From Hellea sp965224755 (lineage in GTDB: Bacteria; Pseudomonadota; Alphaproteobacteria; Caulobacterales; Maricaulaceae): a stretch of DNA of 64,000 nucleotides. A program made the position numbers and the translations under genes. This document shows, piece by piece, positions 50,379 through 59,691 of this stretch (positions within the stretch are counted from its first letter, which is position 1; each line of letters starts with the position of its first letter). The notes below the pieces were generated by a model. That model saw only the letters and a program-made list of their open reading frames with translations. It made no database searches and was not told where the DNA came from. The stretch lies in NCBI GenBank assembly GCA_965224755.1, contig OZ245061.1, positions 1 through 64,000 on the forward strand, given 5' to 3'.

Positions 50379-53093
50379 TTACCGCTCTTTCAGCGCCGCC
50401 GTGAGCTCGCCCGCTTTCGCCGTCTTCAACGCGGCGCAAAGCTCAATACGCTCCAAAGCCTGCGCAAGACTGCGCTCATAACCGGGAATGCTTTCGGCAT
50501 GGGCTTCAAAAAAAGCCTTCGCCTCATCGCGGCGCTCTAAGGAACAAAATCCGCTGGCGACGCGCGGCATACCGCCTTTACGCACATCAGGCACTTTGCG
50601 GGCGACATAGGTTTCAAAATTATCTTTCAGCCACTGCCATGTCGCATCGCCGTGACTATCCGAGCCAAGCAAGCCAAAAACCAGAGAATTGGACTGGCGG
50701 CCTGTCAGCGGGCTGTCTTCTGCAAGCGCAATGATGCGAAGCTTTTCGGCAATAGTTTTATCGCGCGTTGACGACAGCGCGCCCAGCGCCGCGCCTTTCT
50801 CAAAGGCAGATCCCGATTCTGCCATTTTCAGCAAAGGCCCGTAGGCCTTATCTCCATTGACTTTCATCGCTTCGCGCAATGCCAGACCGAGCAGATTAGG
50901 CGCGACGGATTTTTTATCGGCCTTGCTGTTCAGCCCAAGATAAGCTGCGCCTTTAGCGGCATAGTTCGCCGCGAGCTTTGTGTCTTGCCCGCGCGTGACG
51001 AGATTGTTTGCCAAGGTCGGGACAAGTAAATTACCCTCGGCTGTATCCTTGCCAAGATTGGCTTTATAACGCGCCGCGAACATATCGCGCACCAGACGCG
51101 CGAGATCATCATCGGCCTCCAGCTCATCATCCATAAAGCCAAGCAGATTGCCGGCGCTGGCCGCGACATCATATTCGGGATGGCGGGCAAAGGCTTCCAT
51201 ACCTTGCAGGAAAACGGCGCTATCGACTTCGCCCGCACGGTAAGCGGCGAGCAGGCTGTCCTGCACAGTCAAAACTTCGCGGGTATTTAATTTGTCCAGA
51301 TTACCGAGCAGTTTGTCCCAAGCTTCGCCATCCATAGTGAAGCGGTAATAGCCCGCGCCGTTTTCATTGAGCGTGACCCAATCCGCGCAGCCCAAAGCAT
51401 TGGTCTTAATGCGGGCATTTTCATTTTTCATCAAAACACAGGATTTCTCGCGCTTATCGCCCTTGCCATAAGCTACGCAAACAGGGATTTCCCAGCTCTG
51501 TCCCTGCGCGGTTGTTGATCCCAATGGCGCATATCGGGACTGCTTAAGCTCAATCACAGTCTCGTCTTTATCGCAGCTCATCTTGGCGCTGACCAATGGC
51601 AGGCCCGGTTGGTCGACAAAACTTTTCATTGCGCTCACGACATCGGGATTGCCTGAACCATCGGCTATGCTCTGAAAGAAGTCATCCCCCGTAGCAACGC
51701 CGTCGGCATAGCGTTTCATGTGTAATCTTACGCCTTTTTGGAAATTCTCCTCGCCGACAAAGCTTTCAAACATCGACAGCACACCGCCGCCTTTGCGGTA
51801 GGTAATACCGTCAAACTGATCCATGACATTTTCGGAACGTTCCAAAGGCTGGCGCACTTTGCGCGTGGTGGACAGCGAGTCTATATTCATAGCGCCTAGC
51901 GCCGAGCGGAGCGTATTGCGATCATAATTACCATCGGGATAAGCGATAGACGTGCCCTTATTGCCCATCCATGTGGCAAAAGCTTCGTTGAGCCAGATAT
52001 CTTCCCACCAGACCGGCGTGACCAAATTGCCAAACCATTGATGCGCCAATTCATGCGAATGGACGCCGTTATAAGCCCGTTTTTGCGATAGCGGCGCGGC
52101 CTCATCCAGCAGCATCAGATATTCGCGGTAAACAATCGCGCCGGGATTTTCCATCGCCCCAAAGGCATAGTCCGGCGCTGCAATCAGGTCGAGCTTCGCA
52201 TAAGGATAAGGAATACCGAAATACTCTTCCAGCGCCGTGAGGATAGTTTCCGTGCCTTTCAGTCCGTAATCAATTTTATCGCCGGAAGCTTTGGCGGTGA
52301 TGCCGCGCAGAGGCAGGGGCGTCTTGCGTACAGAATTGGGCGGGATGGTGCCAAAATCATTGACGTCATAAGGCCCTGCGCCGAACGCCACGAGATAGGT
52401 CGGCAGCGGACGGGTGGCGGCAAAGTCGTGCTTAATCCATGTCTTGCCATCTTTGGCGTCACCCTGAACCTCGGTATCTATTTCCGGCGTATTGGCATAC
52501 ACAAAATCATCCTTCGGCGCAGTGATCGACAGCGTGAACGGGACTTTATATTTCGGCTCGTCAAAACCCGGAAAAGCCTCACGCGCGCCGAGCGGTTCAA
52601 ATTGCGTGACGATATAGGCCTCGCCGTCCCGCTTGACCTGATAGGCGGAATTCAGCGACTGATTATAAGGGGTTTCGTAGCTAAGTTTCAGGGTGGCTTT
52701 CCCGGCAGGCAGAACCTCGCCGGATGTAAGACTGGCAATGCCGGACGGCGCGTCCGCCGCCGCTATTTCCGTAAAATTCAACGACACATCGACGCCATTG
52801 ATAGTTGCCGCTGCCGAAGACACGGTCATATGTTTGGCGTGGAGCCATATCTTTTTGGTCGGTTTTTGTATCTCGACATCAATTTCGACAACGCCGCTAA
52901 ACCCCTCCGCATCGGGATCCATGCGCATATCAAGACGATAAGCTTGCGGCACGACATTACCGGAGAGTTGAGCATGGGGAATGTCGCCTGAGTGAACGAT
53001 ATCAGGCTTTGGCTCAGTTGCTGTATTTGGCTGGCAAGCCGTAAATGCTAAGGCAGAACAGGCGGCGATAGAAAGGGAGAATAATCGGGTCAT
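50379..53093 (-). CDS. M1 family aminopeptidase lipoprotein
   Basis: The 904-residue protein has a lipoprotein signal ending FTAC (Cys20). The M1 core is clear: GAMENPGAIVYRE (exopeptidase motif) and HELAHQWFGNLVTPVWWEDIWLNEAF, with HEXXH and the Glu third ligand 18 residues later. The N-terminal beta domain (about residues 40-250) and C-terminal ERAP1-like helical domain (from about 560) match the APN/ERAP1 layout. It removes N-terminal residues from peptides, probably in the periplasm. ATG 53093 has AAGAGA upstream; an in-frame start at 53111 has none. Confidence 0.93.
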   Translation of the reverse strand: MTRLFSLSIAACSALAFTACQPNTATEPKPDIVHSGDIPHAQLSGNVVPQAYRLDMRMDPDAEGFSGVVEIDVEIQKPTKKIWLHAKHMTVSSAAATINGVDVSLNFTEIAAADAPSGIASLTSGEVLPAGKATLKLSYETPYNQSLNSAYQVKRDGEAYIVTQFEPLGAREAFPGFDEPKYKVPFTLSITAPKDDFVYANTPEIDTEVQGDAKDGKTWIKHDFAATRPLPTYLVAFGAGPYDVNDFGTIPPNSVRKTPLPLRGITAKASGDKIDYGLKGTETILTALEEYFGIPYPYAKLDLIAAPDYAFGAMENPGAIVYREYLMLLDEAAPLSQKRAYNGVHSHELAHQWFGNLVTPVWWEDIWLNEAFATWMGNKGTSIAYPDGNYDRNTLRSALGAMNIDSLSTTRKVRQPLERSENVMDQFDGITYRKGGGVLSMFESFVGEENFQKGVRLHMKRYADGVATGDDFFQSIADGSGNPDVVSAMKSFVDQPGLPLVSAKMSCDKDETVIELKQSRYAPLGSTTAQGQSWEIPVCVAYGKGDKREKSCVLMKNENARIKTNALGCADWVTLNENGAGYYRFTMDGEAWDKLLGNLDKLNTREVLTVQDSLLAAYRAGEVDSAVFLQGMEAFARHPEYDVAASAGNLLGFMDDELEADDDLARLVRDMFAARYKANLGKDTAEGNLLVPTLANNLVTRGQDTKLAANYAAKGAAYLGLNSKADKKSVAPNLLGLALREAMKVNGDKAYGPLLKMAESGSAFEKGAALGALSSTRDKTIAEKLRIIALAEDSPLTGRQSNSLVFGLLGSDSHGDATWQWLKDNFETYVARKVPDVRKGGMPRVASGFCSLERRDEAKAFFEAHAESIPGYERSLAQALERIELCAALKTAKAGELTAALKER

Positions 53094-53165
53094 GCAAATC
53101 TCTTTTATCAATAGTTTGGTAGTGTCGGATTTTGTTAAGGTGTTTTAACCTTGATAGCGACCTCT

Positions 53166-54497
53166 TTACAAGGCTGCATAAATATCGCCCAAGAGCGGGG
53201 CTATATCCTCTTCAAATGTGGCAGGCGGGCGCGTCATGCCGAGGCGAACGATCACCACGTTTTTTGAGGGTATAATGAAAATATATTGCCCTTCATGGCC
53301 CGAAAAATAATAAATATCTTCGGGAAACCCCGGGATTATTCGGCGTTCGGGATTAAGCCAAAAATGCGCGCCATACTCGCCGTTTGAGGCCGGCGCTGGC
53401 GTGGCCATATATTCCGCCCAGCCTGCGGGCATGATAGCTCTATTTCCCCACACCCCGTCTTGCAAAAGAAGCTGTCCCAGCCGCGCATAATCCCGCGCCG
53501 TCGCATAGAAAAAAGACGAGCCAATAAAAGTGCCGGACGGGTCAGTTTCGAGCACCGCTGATGTCATGCCGAGCGGATTAAACAGTTTTTCGCGCGGATA
53601 GGCATGATAGCGCTCGCCCAGACGTTTGCGCAAAATGCCTGAAATCATATTTGTTGTCCCGCTGGAATAAGACCAATGCGTGCCAGGGACGTGCAGGAGC
53701 GGTTTATCAGCAGCGTAACCCGCAGCGTCGCGGCGCTTCCAGAGCATTTGGCTAGCCCCGGAATTCGGGTTCGCGTAATCTTCGACAAATTCAAGGCCGC
53801 TGCTCATGTGAAGCATATCATCAAGCGTAATAGCGGCGCGCGGATCATCACTTTGCCAGTTTGGAAACAAGGCTTTATCCGAGCGCGAAACCACGCCTTC
53901 GCCTTCGGCAATCGCCACCAACATAGCCGTCACGCCCTTGGCCATGGACCAGCTGATCTGCGGCGTGTCTTTGTCAAACCCATCGGCATAATGTTCAGCC
54001 ACGATTGCACCGTTTTGAATAACGAGCGCGCTGCGGGTTTTAATCGGGCGTTCCGGTTTATCGTCAAACAAGGCCATCACAGCCGATTGAATAGCGGGCT
54101 TTATCTCAACCGCGTAAGCTGTTCCGGCAACGGCCTCAGGAATATCTATGCCGGGCAACGGCCCGTCTATCGCCCCTGTACAGCCGACGCCTTTTCGGTA
54201 GGCCGCTTTGGCTTTGCCCAAACCCCATAAGCTACCCGTCAAAACTTTACGGTCTTGGTCGAGTTTAACTTTGACTTTATCAAATAACGGATCAATGCCG
54301 CTGAAATCCCCTGTTGATACGGTCTTGAAATCACGGCCCGCGACAAAGACTTCAGAGCAGGTCACTTTAACTTTATAGGCCACGCCAATTCGCGCTAAAT
54401 CATTGATTTTACCAATGGCCAAAGTGCCAAATATCAACGCCCCCAAAGCTATTACGAGCAATCCCCATTTAACTATGCGTCTCATAAAAGGCCTCAT
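53166..54497 (-). CDS. Membrane-anchored serine hydrolase of the beta-lactamase superfamily
   Basis: The 443-residue protein has an N-terminal membrane anchor (WGLLVIALGALIFGTLAIG, residues about 11-30). The superfamily motifs are SWSMAKGVTAMLVAI (SxxK), YSSGTTN (YxN-like) and a late ENIYYFSGHEGQYI-like segment in place of KTG. It resembles 6-aminohexanoate-dimer hydrolase and class C-like proteins. The substrate is unknown. It is next to the M1 aminopeptidase on the same strand. Confidence 0.85.
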   Translation of the reverse strand: MRPFMRRIVKWGLLVIALGALIFGTLAIGKINDLARIGVAYKVKVTCSEVFVAGRDFKTVSTGDFSGIDPLFDKVKVKLDQDRKVLTGSLWGLGKAKAAYRKGVGCTGAIDGPLPGIDIPEAVAGTAYAVEIKPAIQSAVMALFDDKPERPIKTRSALVIQNGAIVAEHYADGFDKDTPQISWSMAKGVTAMLVAIAEGEGVVSRSDKALFPNWQSDDPRAAITLDDMLHMSSGLEFVEDYANPNSGASQMLWKRRDAAGYAADKPLLHVPGTHWSYSSGTTNMISGILRKRLGERYHAYPREKLFNPLGMTSAVLETDPSGTFIGSSFFYATARDYARLGQLLLQDGVWGNRAIMPAGWAEYMATPAPASNGEYGAHFWLNPERRIIPGFPEDIYYFSGHEGQYIFIIPSKNVVIVRLGMTRPPATFEEDIAPLLGDIYAAL

Positions 54498-54588
54498 ATT
54501 TTGGCCATCTTATAAATGTGCCAATAGCCGCTTGTCACCTCAAAAAATGCCCTATACCTTATAAAAAGTTATGCTATAACAGCACAGT

Positions 54589-55593
54589 TTGACAGATGAA
54601 ACTCACATAACCCCCTCTGACTCCATTGCGGATTTAGACATGCCGGACCGCCGTGGGCGGCCCGGGCGTTTACCGCTGGAAGGTTCGGCTAAAATCACGC
54701 GGCGGATTACGACCATGGCCGTCTGTATCGGGGTTTTTCTGGCGGTCGGGAAATATTTTGTCTGGCAGGAAAGCCATTCTGTTGGGATTCTATCCTCGCT
54801 CGTCCATTCCGCCCTTGATCTCTTCGGAGCGGTTTCCAGCTTTATTGCCGTGCGCTATGCCGCCCGCCCGCCGGATGGGCAATATCGGTTCGGGCGCGGT
54901 AAGGCCGAGAGTTTTTCGGCGGTGTTTCAAGTCTGCCTGATTGTGCTCGGCGCTTTCCACCTTATCCAAGAGGTGTTTGAGCGCGTTCAAAACCCTGAAG
55001 CCCTAACCCAAGGCGGCTTTGCCATTGCCATGATGCTGGTCTTTATTGCGGTCACGATCTGGCTGCTGATTGCGCAAAGCTGGGCTGTCCGCGCCACGGG
55101 TTCGATTGCCGTGCGCGGCGACCGCGCCCATTATTTTGCTGATTTGCTGGCGAATTTTTTCGTCATTATCGGTATCGCCCTGTCGAGCTTCACACCTTTT
55201 ATCTGGGCGGATGCACTGGTTGGCGGCTTGATGGCATTGTGGCTGCTATGGACGGCCTACCGCGTTGCGCGGCTGGCTTGGGCGCAGCTCATGGACCAAG
55301 AACTTAACGATGAGGAACGCGCCCTGATCACCCGCCTCGCCTTGCAAGACCCGCAGGTCAAAGCCGTTCACGATCTACGCACGCGCGCGTCGGGCCCGCA
55401 TATCCATATCCAGATGCGGCTAGACTTGGATGATAACGTCACATTGTCGGAGTCCCATGACATTATCCTCGCGGCAGAAAAACGAATGATGGCCGCGTTT
55501 CAAGCGGCGGATATTTTGATTTACCCGCATCCAACAGGCTGTGACCACGCCCATGGTAATGAACATTTTCACAATGATCCTTCCGCGAATTAA
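54589..55593 (+). CDS. Cation diffusion facilitator (FieF-like efflux transporter)
   Basis: The 334-residue protein exports divalent metal ions using proton exchange. It shows about six membrane segments, with metal-binding signatures in helices 2 and 5 (HSALDLFGAVSSF and HYFADLLANFFVI, each with an Asp) and a cytoplasmic C-terminal domain (HDLRTRASGPHIHIQMRLDL) plus a His-rich tail (HPTGCDHAHGNEHFH). The TTG at 54589 is used as the start for lack of a nearby ATG; the next in-frame ATG is at 54640 with no clear site. Metal is probably Fe(II) or Zn(II). Confidence 0.88.
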   Translation: MTDETHITPSDSIADLDMPDRRGRPGRLPLEGSAKITRRITTMAVCIGVFLAVGKYFVWQESHSVGILSSLVHSALDLFGAVSSFIAVRYAARPPDGQYRFGRGKAESFSAVFQVCLIVLGAFHLIQEVFERVQNPEALTQGGFAIAMMLVFIAVTIWLLIAQSWAVRATGSIAVRGDRAHYFADLLANFFVIIGIALSSFTPFIWADALVGGLMALWLLWTAYRVARLAWAQLMDQELNDEERALITRLALQDPQVKAVHDLRTRASGPHIHIQMRLDLDDNVTLSESHDIILAAEKRMMAAFQAADILIYPHPTGCDHAHGNEHFHNDPSAN

Positions 55594-55627
55594 TCCTTCG
55601 TTACCCATATATTGCTAGCCTAGCGCG

Positions 55628-56305
55628 ATGCGTAGACTTTACCATTATCCGCTCGACCCGGCCTCCCGTCAGGCCCGGATTGCGCTTGCGGAAAAGAAGC
55701 TTAAAGTGAAGCTAGAATATGTCGATCCGTGGAATCCGGATGTAAAATTTCTTGAACTCACGCCCGAAAGCACGCCGCCAACTTTGGTTGATATTATCCC
55801 CGGCGGCAAAGCCGTGATCTCCGGGGCGCGCGCAATTTGCGAATATGCCAATGACGGCTCGCCGCGCCATCCTTTGCTCTCCGAGGATCGGCTTGAAAAA
55901 GCAGAAGCCCGCCGCATCGCCGCTTGGTTTGACCAAAAGTTTTCCTCCGAGGTCAATGCTTATATTCTGCATGAAAAAATCGAAAAAAGCGTCGCCGGCA
56001 GCGAGCCGCCCGATCCGCAAACCCTGCGCGAAGGTCGCGAGCATTTGCAATTTCATCTCAGCTACATGGCTTGGCTATTGGAGCGCCGCGATTGGCTGGC
56101 CTATGATGCGTTTAGCTTAGCTGATATTGCAGGCGCCGCGCATCTTTCCTGTCTTGATTTTCTCGGCGAGATTAAGTGGCGCGACTGGCCGGATATCAAA
56201 GACTGGTATCAGAAAATCAAATCCCGTCCCTCTATGCGGGATATCCTCTCCGACCGCCTTCCGGGTCTTCGCGCGCCGCGTCATTATTCCGATCTGGATT
56301 TTTAG
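55628..56305 (+). CDS. Glutathione S-transferase family protein
   Basis: The 225-residue protein has the GST layout: N-terminal thioredoxin-like domain starting RLYHYPLDPASRQARIALAEKKL, with ESTPPTLVD (cis-Pro) and AICEYANDG, and a C-terminal all-helical domain (ADIAGAAHLSCLDFLGEIKW). The bacterial role is usually detoxification or cofactor conjugation. queG follows three bases later with GTG, so the two are likely cotranscribed. Confidence 0.88.
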   Translation: MRRLYHYPLDPASRQARIALAEKKLKVKLEYVDPWNPDVKFLELTPESTPPTLVDIIPGGKAVISGARAICEYANDGSPRHPLLSEDRLEKAEARRIAAWFDQKFSSEVNAYILHEKIEKSVAGSEPPDPQTLREGREHLQFHLSYMAWLLERRDWLAYDAFSLADIAGAAHLSCLDFLGEIKWRDWPDIKDWYQKIKSRPSMRDILSDRLPGLRAPRHYSDLDF

Positions 56306-56308
56306 ACC

Positions 56309-57361
56309 GTGCCAGACCTCCCGCGATCAGCTCTCTCGCGATTAGTCTTGAAACGATGTGATAAGCTCGGTTTCACGTCGCCGCGTATTGTTGATCTGGC
56401 TCAATTTGGCGATGAGGCTGGAAGCGGTTTGCATGATTACCTCGCCAAACATCACCACGGAACAATGGACTGGCTCTTGGAAACCGAAACCCGCCGCGCC
56501 CACCCGAAGAGTCTTTGGAATAAAGCGAAATCTGCCATCGTTGTCGGGATGAATTACGGCCCTGAAACAGACCCGATGACCACACTCACTATGCCGGAAA
56601 AGGCAACGATTTCCGTCTATGCCCGCAATCGCGATTACCATGATATTATCAAAGGCCGCCTCAAAGAACTCGCTGGATTAATTGCGCGGGACACAAGCCA
56701 AGACGTCAAAGTTTTTGTCGATACCGCCCCGCTAATGGAAAAACCTTTAGCCGCAGCGGCAGGGCTGGGGTGGCAAGGTAAACATACTAATCTGGTCAGC
56801 CGCGAATTTGGCTCTTGGTTATTTCTTGGCGTTATTTTAAGCGCGGCAAAGTTAGCGCCGTCAGAGCCGGAAATCGACCATTGCGGCTCTTGCCGTGACT
56901 GCCTTGATATCTGCCCGACAGATGCTTTTCCGAGCGCCTACCAAATCGACGCCCGCAAATGTATTTCCTATCTCACCATCGAGCATAAAGGCCCGATAGA
57001 CGAGGGTTTGCGCGCAAAAATGGGCAATCGTATTTATGGCTGTGATGACTGCCTTGCAGTTTGCCCGTGGAATAAATTCGCGCAGGCAGCCTCCGAAATA
57101 AAACTCAAAGCCCGCGAAGATTTAAACGCCCCTGATCTGGCCAAGCTAGCCGCACTAGACGATGCGGGGTTTAGAAAACATTTCGCAGGCTCCCCCATCA
57201 AACGTATCGGCCGCGACCAATTCATCCGCAATGTCCTCTACGCCATTGGCAATAGCGGCCAAGCCGAACTCAAAGCGGCGGCTCAGGCGCACCTAAATTC
57301 GGACAACCCTATCGTCAAAGAAGCGGCCTTGTGGGCTTTAAACCGAATAGACTCTTTATAG
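56309..57361 (+). CDS. queG: Epoxyqueuosine reductase QueG
   Basis: QueG is the cobalamin-dependent last step of queuosine formation in tRNA. The 350-residue protein has the two [4Fe-4S] motifs CGSCRDCLDICPTDAFP and CDDCLAVCPWNKFA around residues 190-260, the N-terminal B12-binding domain (residues about 20-180) and a C-terminal HEAT-like segment (QFIRNVLYAIGNSGQAELK). It starts with GTG. No other que gene is near. Confidence 0.94.
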   Translation: MPDLPRSALSRLVLKRCDKLGFTSPRIVDLAQFGDEAGSGLHDYLAKHHHGTMDWLLETETRRAHPKSLWNKAKSAIVVGMNYGPETDPMTTLTMPEKATISVYARNRDYHDIIKGRLKELAGLIARDTSQDVKVFVDTAPLMEKPLAAAAGLGWQGKHTNLVSREFGSWLFLGVILSAAKLAPSEPEIDHCGSCRDCLDICPTDAFPSAYQIDARKCISYLTIEHKGPIDEGLRAKMGNRIYGCDDCLAVCPWNKFAQAASEIKLKAREDLNAPDLAKLAALDDAGFRKHFAGSPIKRIGRDQFIRNVLYAIGNSGQAELKAAAQAHLNSDNPIVKEAALWALNRIDSL

Positions 57362-57417
57362 TTGTATATATATTTTAATTCTCCTATTTATATAGCCGGG
57401 ATAAATGGGATGAGACA

Positions 57418-58836
57418 ATGGCCGCTGTGGGGCAGCAGGCTATCGGTTATGCAAATGACAGATCGCCAAATGTAAGACTTCACCTGATCGGTAGTTTAAT
57501 ACTGGTCGGGATTATCGTCTTCATCTACCTCTCGCCTTACCAAACGCTTATGAAAATCACGGCCTCGATTGCCAGTTTGAGCGTGGCCTATGCCTGCCTC
57601 AGGCTCATGGCCTGCCTGACACCCAAGCCGCGCCGCGCCACTGAGGTCGAGAATGGGGCCGAAGATGAAGCCGAAATCGAAGACTGGCCATTTTACACCG
57701 TGCTCGTCCCGCTTTTTCGCGAAGCCAATATGGTTGCGCCGCTTATCTCTGCTCTGGCCAAAATTGACTACCCCTCTGACAGGCTCGAAATTCTGATGAT
57801 CTGCGAGCAGATTGATGCGCCTACGGTTAAGGCCGTAAAAGCGAGGATAGGCGGCGTATTCCATCTTGTCATCGTGCCGCCCGGAACGCCGCAAACGAAA
57901 CCTCGCGCGCTAAATTATGCCTTGCATAGGGCGCGGGGTGATTTCGTGACGATTTATGATGCCGAAGACATCCCGCATCCGAGGCAATTAAAAGAAGCCG
58001 TCAAGGCGTTTCAGGCAAACCCCGGGCTTGGCGCTGTGCAAGCCCCGCTGGATTATGCCAACGACATGGGAAATGCCCTGACCCGTCAGTTCACATTGGA
58101 ATATGCCGCCCTGTTTCATGTCTGGCTTCCTTTTCTCGCCAGTGCAGGCCTGCCCTTCCCGCTTGGCGGCACGAGCAATCATATGCGGCGCGGCGCTTTA
58201 GACGAGGTGCGCGGCTGGGATTCGCATAACGTCACCGAAGATGCCGATTTAAGCTTTCGCCTTGCTGGGGCGGGGTGGCGGCTCGGCTATATCACCGCGC
58301 CAACGCGCGAAGAGGCGGTATCAAACTGGCGCAGTTGGCACTTTCAGCGCGCCCGCTGGATGAAAGGGTTCCTGCAAACGTGGGGTGTCCATATGCGCGC
58401 GCCATTTATGCCAAGCGGTTTTCGCGGTATTGTGCGGTTTTTTACTCTGCAGCTCACCATCGGCCTCACCCTGATAAGCGCCATGTTTCATCTTCCTGCG
58501 CTTCTCTTTTTTGCGGCGCTATGGGCGCACCAATGGGTGTCCGGACAGCCTGTCCATATTCCGCTCCCCTTTTTGCTTAGTCTTGGTATCAGCTATAGTG
58601 TTGGCATCCTCATCGGCATGGTTGGCGCGGTGCGCGCCCGCAAACCCTATCTCGTCGTCAGCGCAGTATTCATGCCGCTTTATTGGCTCGCGCTTTTCCC
58701 GCCAACCTTGCAAGCGATATGGGATTTACGCCGCCGACCTTTCCACTGGCATAAAACGGAGCATGGTGTTAATCCGCCTGCGAAACCCGCTTTGCCACTT
58801 GAAAGTTTGCTTAAGCCCTATGAATATCTCGAATGA
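57418..58836 (+). CDS. GT2 family membrane glycosyltransferase
   Basis: The 472-residue protein has two N-terminal membrane helices, then a GT2 domain with YDAED (the DxD-like metal site), TEDADLSFRL (catalytic Asp) and the QRARWMKGFLQTWG motif typical of cellulose-synthase-like enzymes, and about four C-terminal membrane helices. It probably makes a beta-linked polysaccharide or glycan; sugar unknown. The Glu/Asp-rich linker near residue 80 (EVENGAEDEAEIED) is notable. Its 3' end overlaps the small membrane gene by 17 bases. Confidence 0.9.
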   Translation: MAAVGQQAIGYANDRSPNVRLHLIGSLILVGIIVFIYLSPYQTLMKITASIASLSVAYACLRLMACLTPKPRRATEVENGAEDEAEIEDWPFYTVLVPLFREANMVAPLISALAKIDYPSDRLEILMICEQIDAPTVKAVKARIGGVFHLVIVPPGTPQTKPRALNYALHRARGDFVTIYDAEDIPHPRQLKEAVKAFQANPGLGAVQAPLDYANDMGNALTRQFTLEYAALFHVWLPFLASAGLPFPLGGTSNHMRRGALDEVRGWDSHNVTEDADLSFRLAGAGWRLGYITAPTREEAVSNWRSWHFQRARWMKGFLQTWGVHMRAPFMPSGFRGIVRFFTLQLTIGLTLISAMFHLPALLFFAALWAHQWVSGQPVHIPLPFLLSLGISYSVGILIGMVGAVRARKPYLVVSAVFMPLYWLALFPPTLQAIWDLRRRPFHWHKTEHGVNPPAKPALPLESLLKPYEYLE

Positions 58837-59035
58837 TTTATTATTTACCGGCCTCGGCCTTGCGGCCTGTGTTGTCATAGGTATTTTCGCGTTTCGCCGT
58901 CACTTCGCCAAACATGATAAGCTTAAGCCCCGCATGGTGCCGTGGATCATTATTAGTCTTGGCTGTATCGCGACAAGCTTCATGTTATTTGTCCATTTAG
59001 TGAATGTTTTGGGAATAGAGACAGGCCGGGGTTAG
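58820..59035 (+). CDS. Small membrane protein of unknown function
   Basis: The 71-residue protein has two hydrophobic segments (residues about 5-23 and 42-65), with a basic loop (RRHFAKHDKLKPR) between them. It starts inside the GT2 gene and overlaps the convergent rimM by four bases. No clear ribosome-binding site precedes the ATG, so coupling to the upstream gene is likely. No family is recognised. Confidence 0.6.
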   Translation: MNISNDLLFTGLGLAACVVIGIFAFRRHFAKHDKLKPRMVPWIIISLGCIATSFMLFVHLVNVLGIETGRG

Positions 59036-59535
59036 TCCGCTTCGATTATCTTAATCACCACTCGGCCTGCTTTCTGGTCAATTTTTGGCACGGCCTCTTT
59101 GGTGAAAGGCTGATAGAAGCTCGCTTTGTCTTTGGGTTTAATCTCAATCATCTCGCCTGCGCCGAAATCCTGCACGGCGATGATTGTCCCCATACGTTTT
59201 CCGTCTGTTGTTTTCACCTCCATGCCAATGAGATCCCTGATATAAAATTCGTCTTCTTCAGCTTCGGGGAAGGCCGCCCGCGGGACGTATAATTTAGTAG
59301 ATTTAAGCGCCTGCGCCTCTTCGCGGGTTTTGACCTGCGGCGCGCAAACAGCCAAAAAATCATTCATCTTGCGATGGGAAACAGGCGTCAGAAAAACCTT
59401 GCCCGCCTTATCCAGAAGCGGGCCATAACCAAGGCAGGCTTCGGGGTTTTCGGTAAAAGGCTTGATCTTGATCTCGCCCTTAACGCCAAAAGCGCCCGCG
59501 ATAGCCGCCACGCATATGAGCTCTGTTTTTGTCAT
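59032..59535 (-). CDS. rimM: Ribosome maturation factor RimM
   Basis: RimM assists assembly of the 30S head and binds protein S19. The 167-residue protein starts VAAIAGAFGVKGEIKIKPF, the N-terminal domain, and contains the PRC-barrel stretch DEFYIRDLIGMEVKTTDGKRMG followed by GAGEMIEIKP. The usual partners rpsP, trmD and rplS are absent; its neighbour is metK, 156 bases upstream. It overlaps the convergent small gene by four bases. Confidence 0.93.
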   Translation of the reverse strand: MTKTELICVAAIAGAFGVKGEIKIKPFTENPEACLGYGPLLDKAGKVFLTPVSHRKMNDFLAVCAPQVKTREEAQALKSTKLYVPRAAFPEAEEDEFYIRDLIGMEVKTTDGKRMGTIIAVQDFGAGEMIEIKPKDKASFYQPFTKEAVPKIDQKAGRVVIKIIEAD

Positions 59536-59651
59536 GGCCCGGAGATAGGATGTTCAGCCGTGACTGTCACCGTTAAATTTGAAATCCGTGACCCGCGTCA
59601 CAGCCTTGTTCTCAAAGCCGTTATAAGTAATTGCAACGGGCGTAATGTGGA

Positions 59652-59687
59652 GAGCCCGTTCCTGCAGTGCCCCGCAGGGATGGGCTC
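59652..59687 (-). other. Long hairpin downstream of metK
   Basis: A 14-bp stem with an 8-base loop, GAGCCCGTTCCTGC/GCAGGGATGGGCTC (two G-U pairs), begins four bases after the metK stop. No U-run follows on either strand, so a standard terminator is unlikely; it could stabilise the metK messenger or limit read-through into rimM. Confidence 0.5.
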
Positions 59688-59691
59688 GCTA

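Noticed and set aside
49547..50404. Plus-strand reading frame rich in Val, Ala and Gly
   Set aside because: It is the antisense shadow of the zincin gene's repeats and proline run; the polyglycine stretch is the complement of the polyproline codons.
38364..54497. The two beta-lactamase-superfamily genes as antibiotic resistance genes
   Set aside because: SxxK is present but the KTG box is replaced, as in esterase- and D,D-peptidase-type members; resistance cannot be claimed from this.
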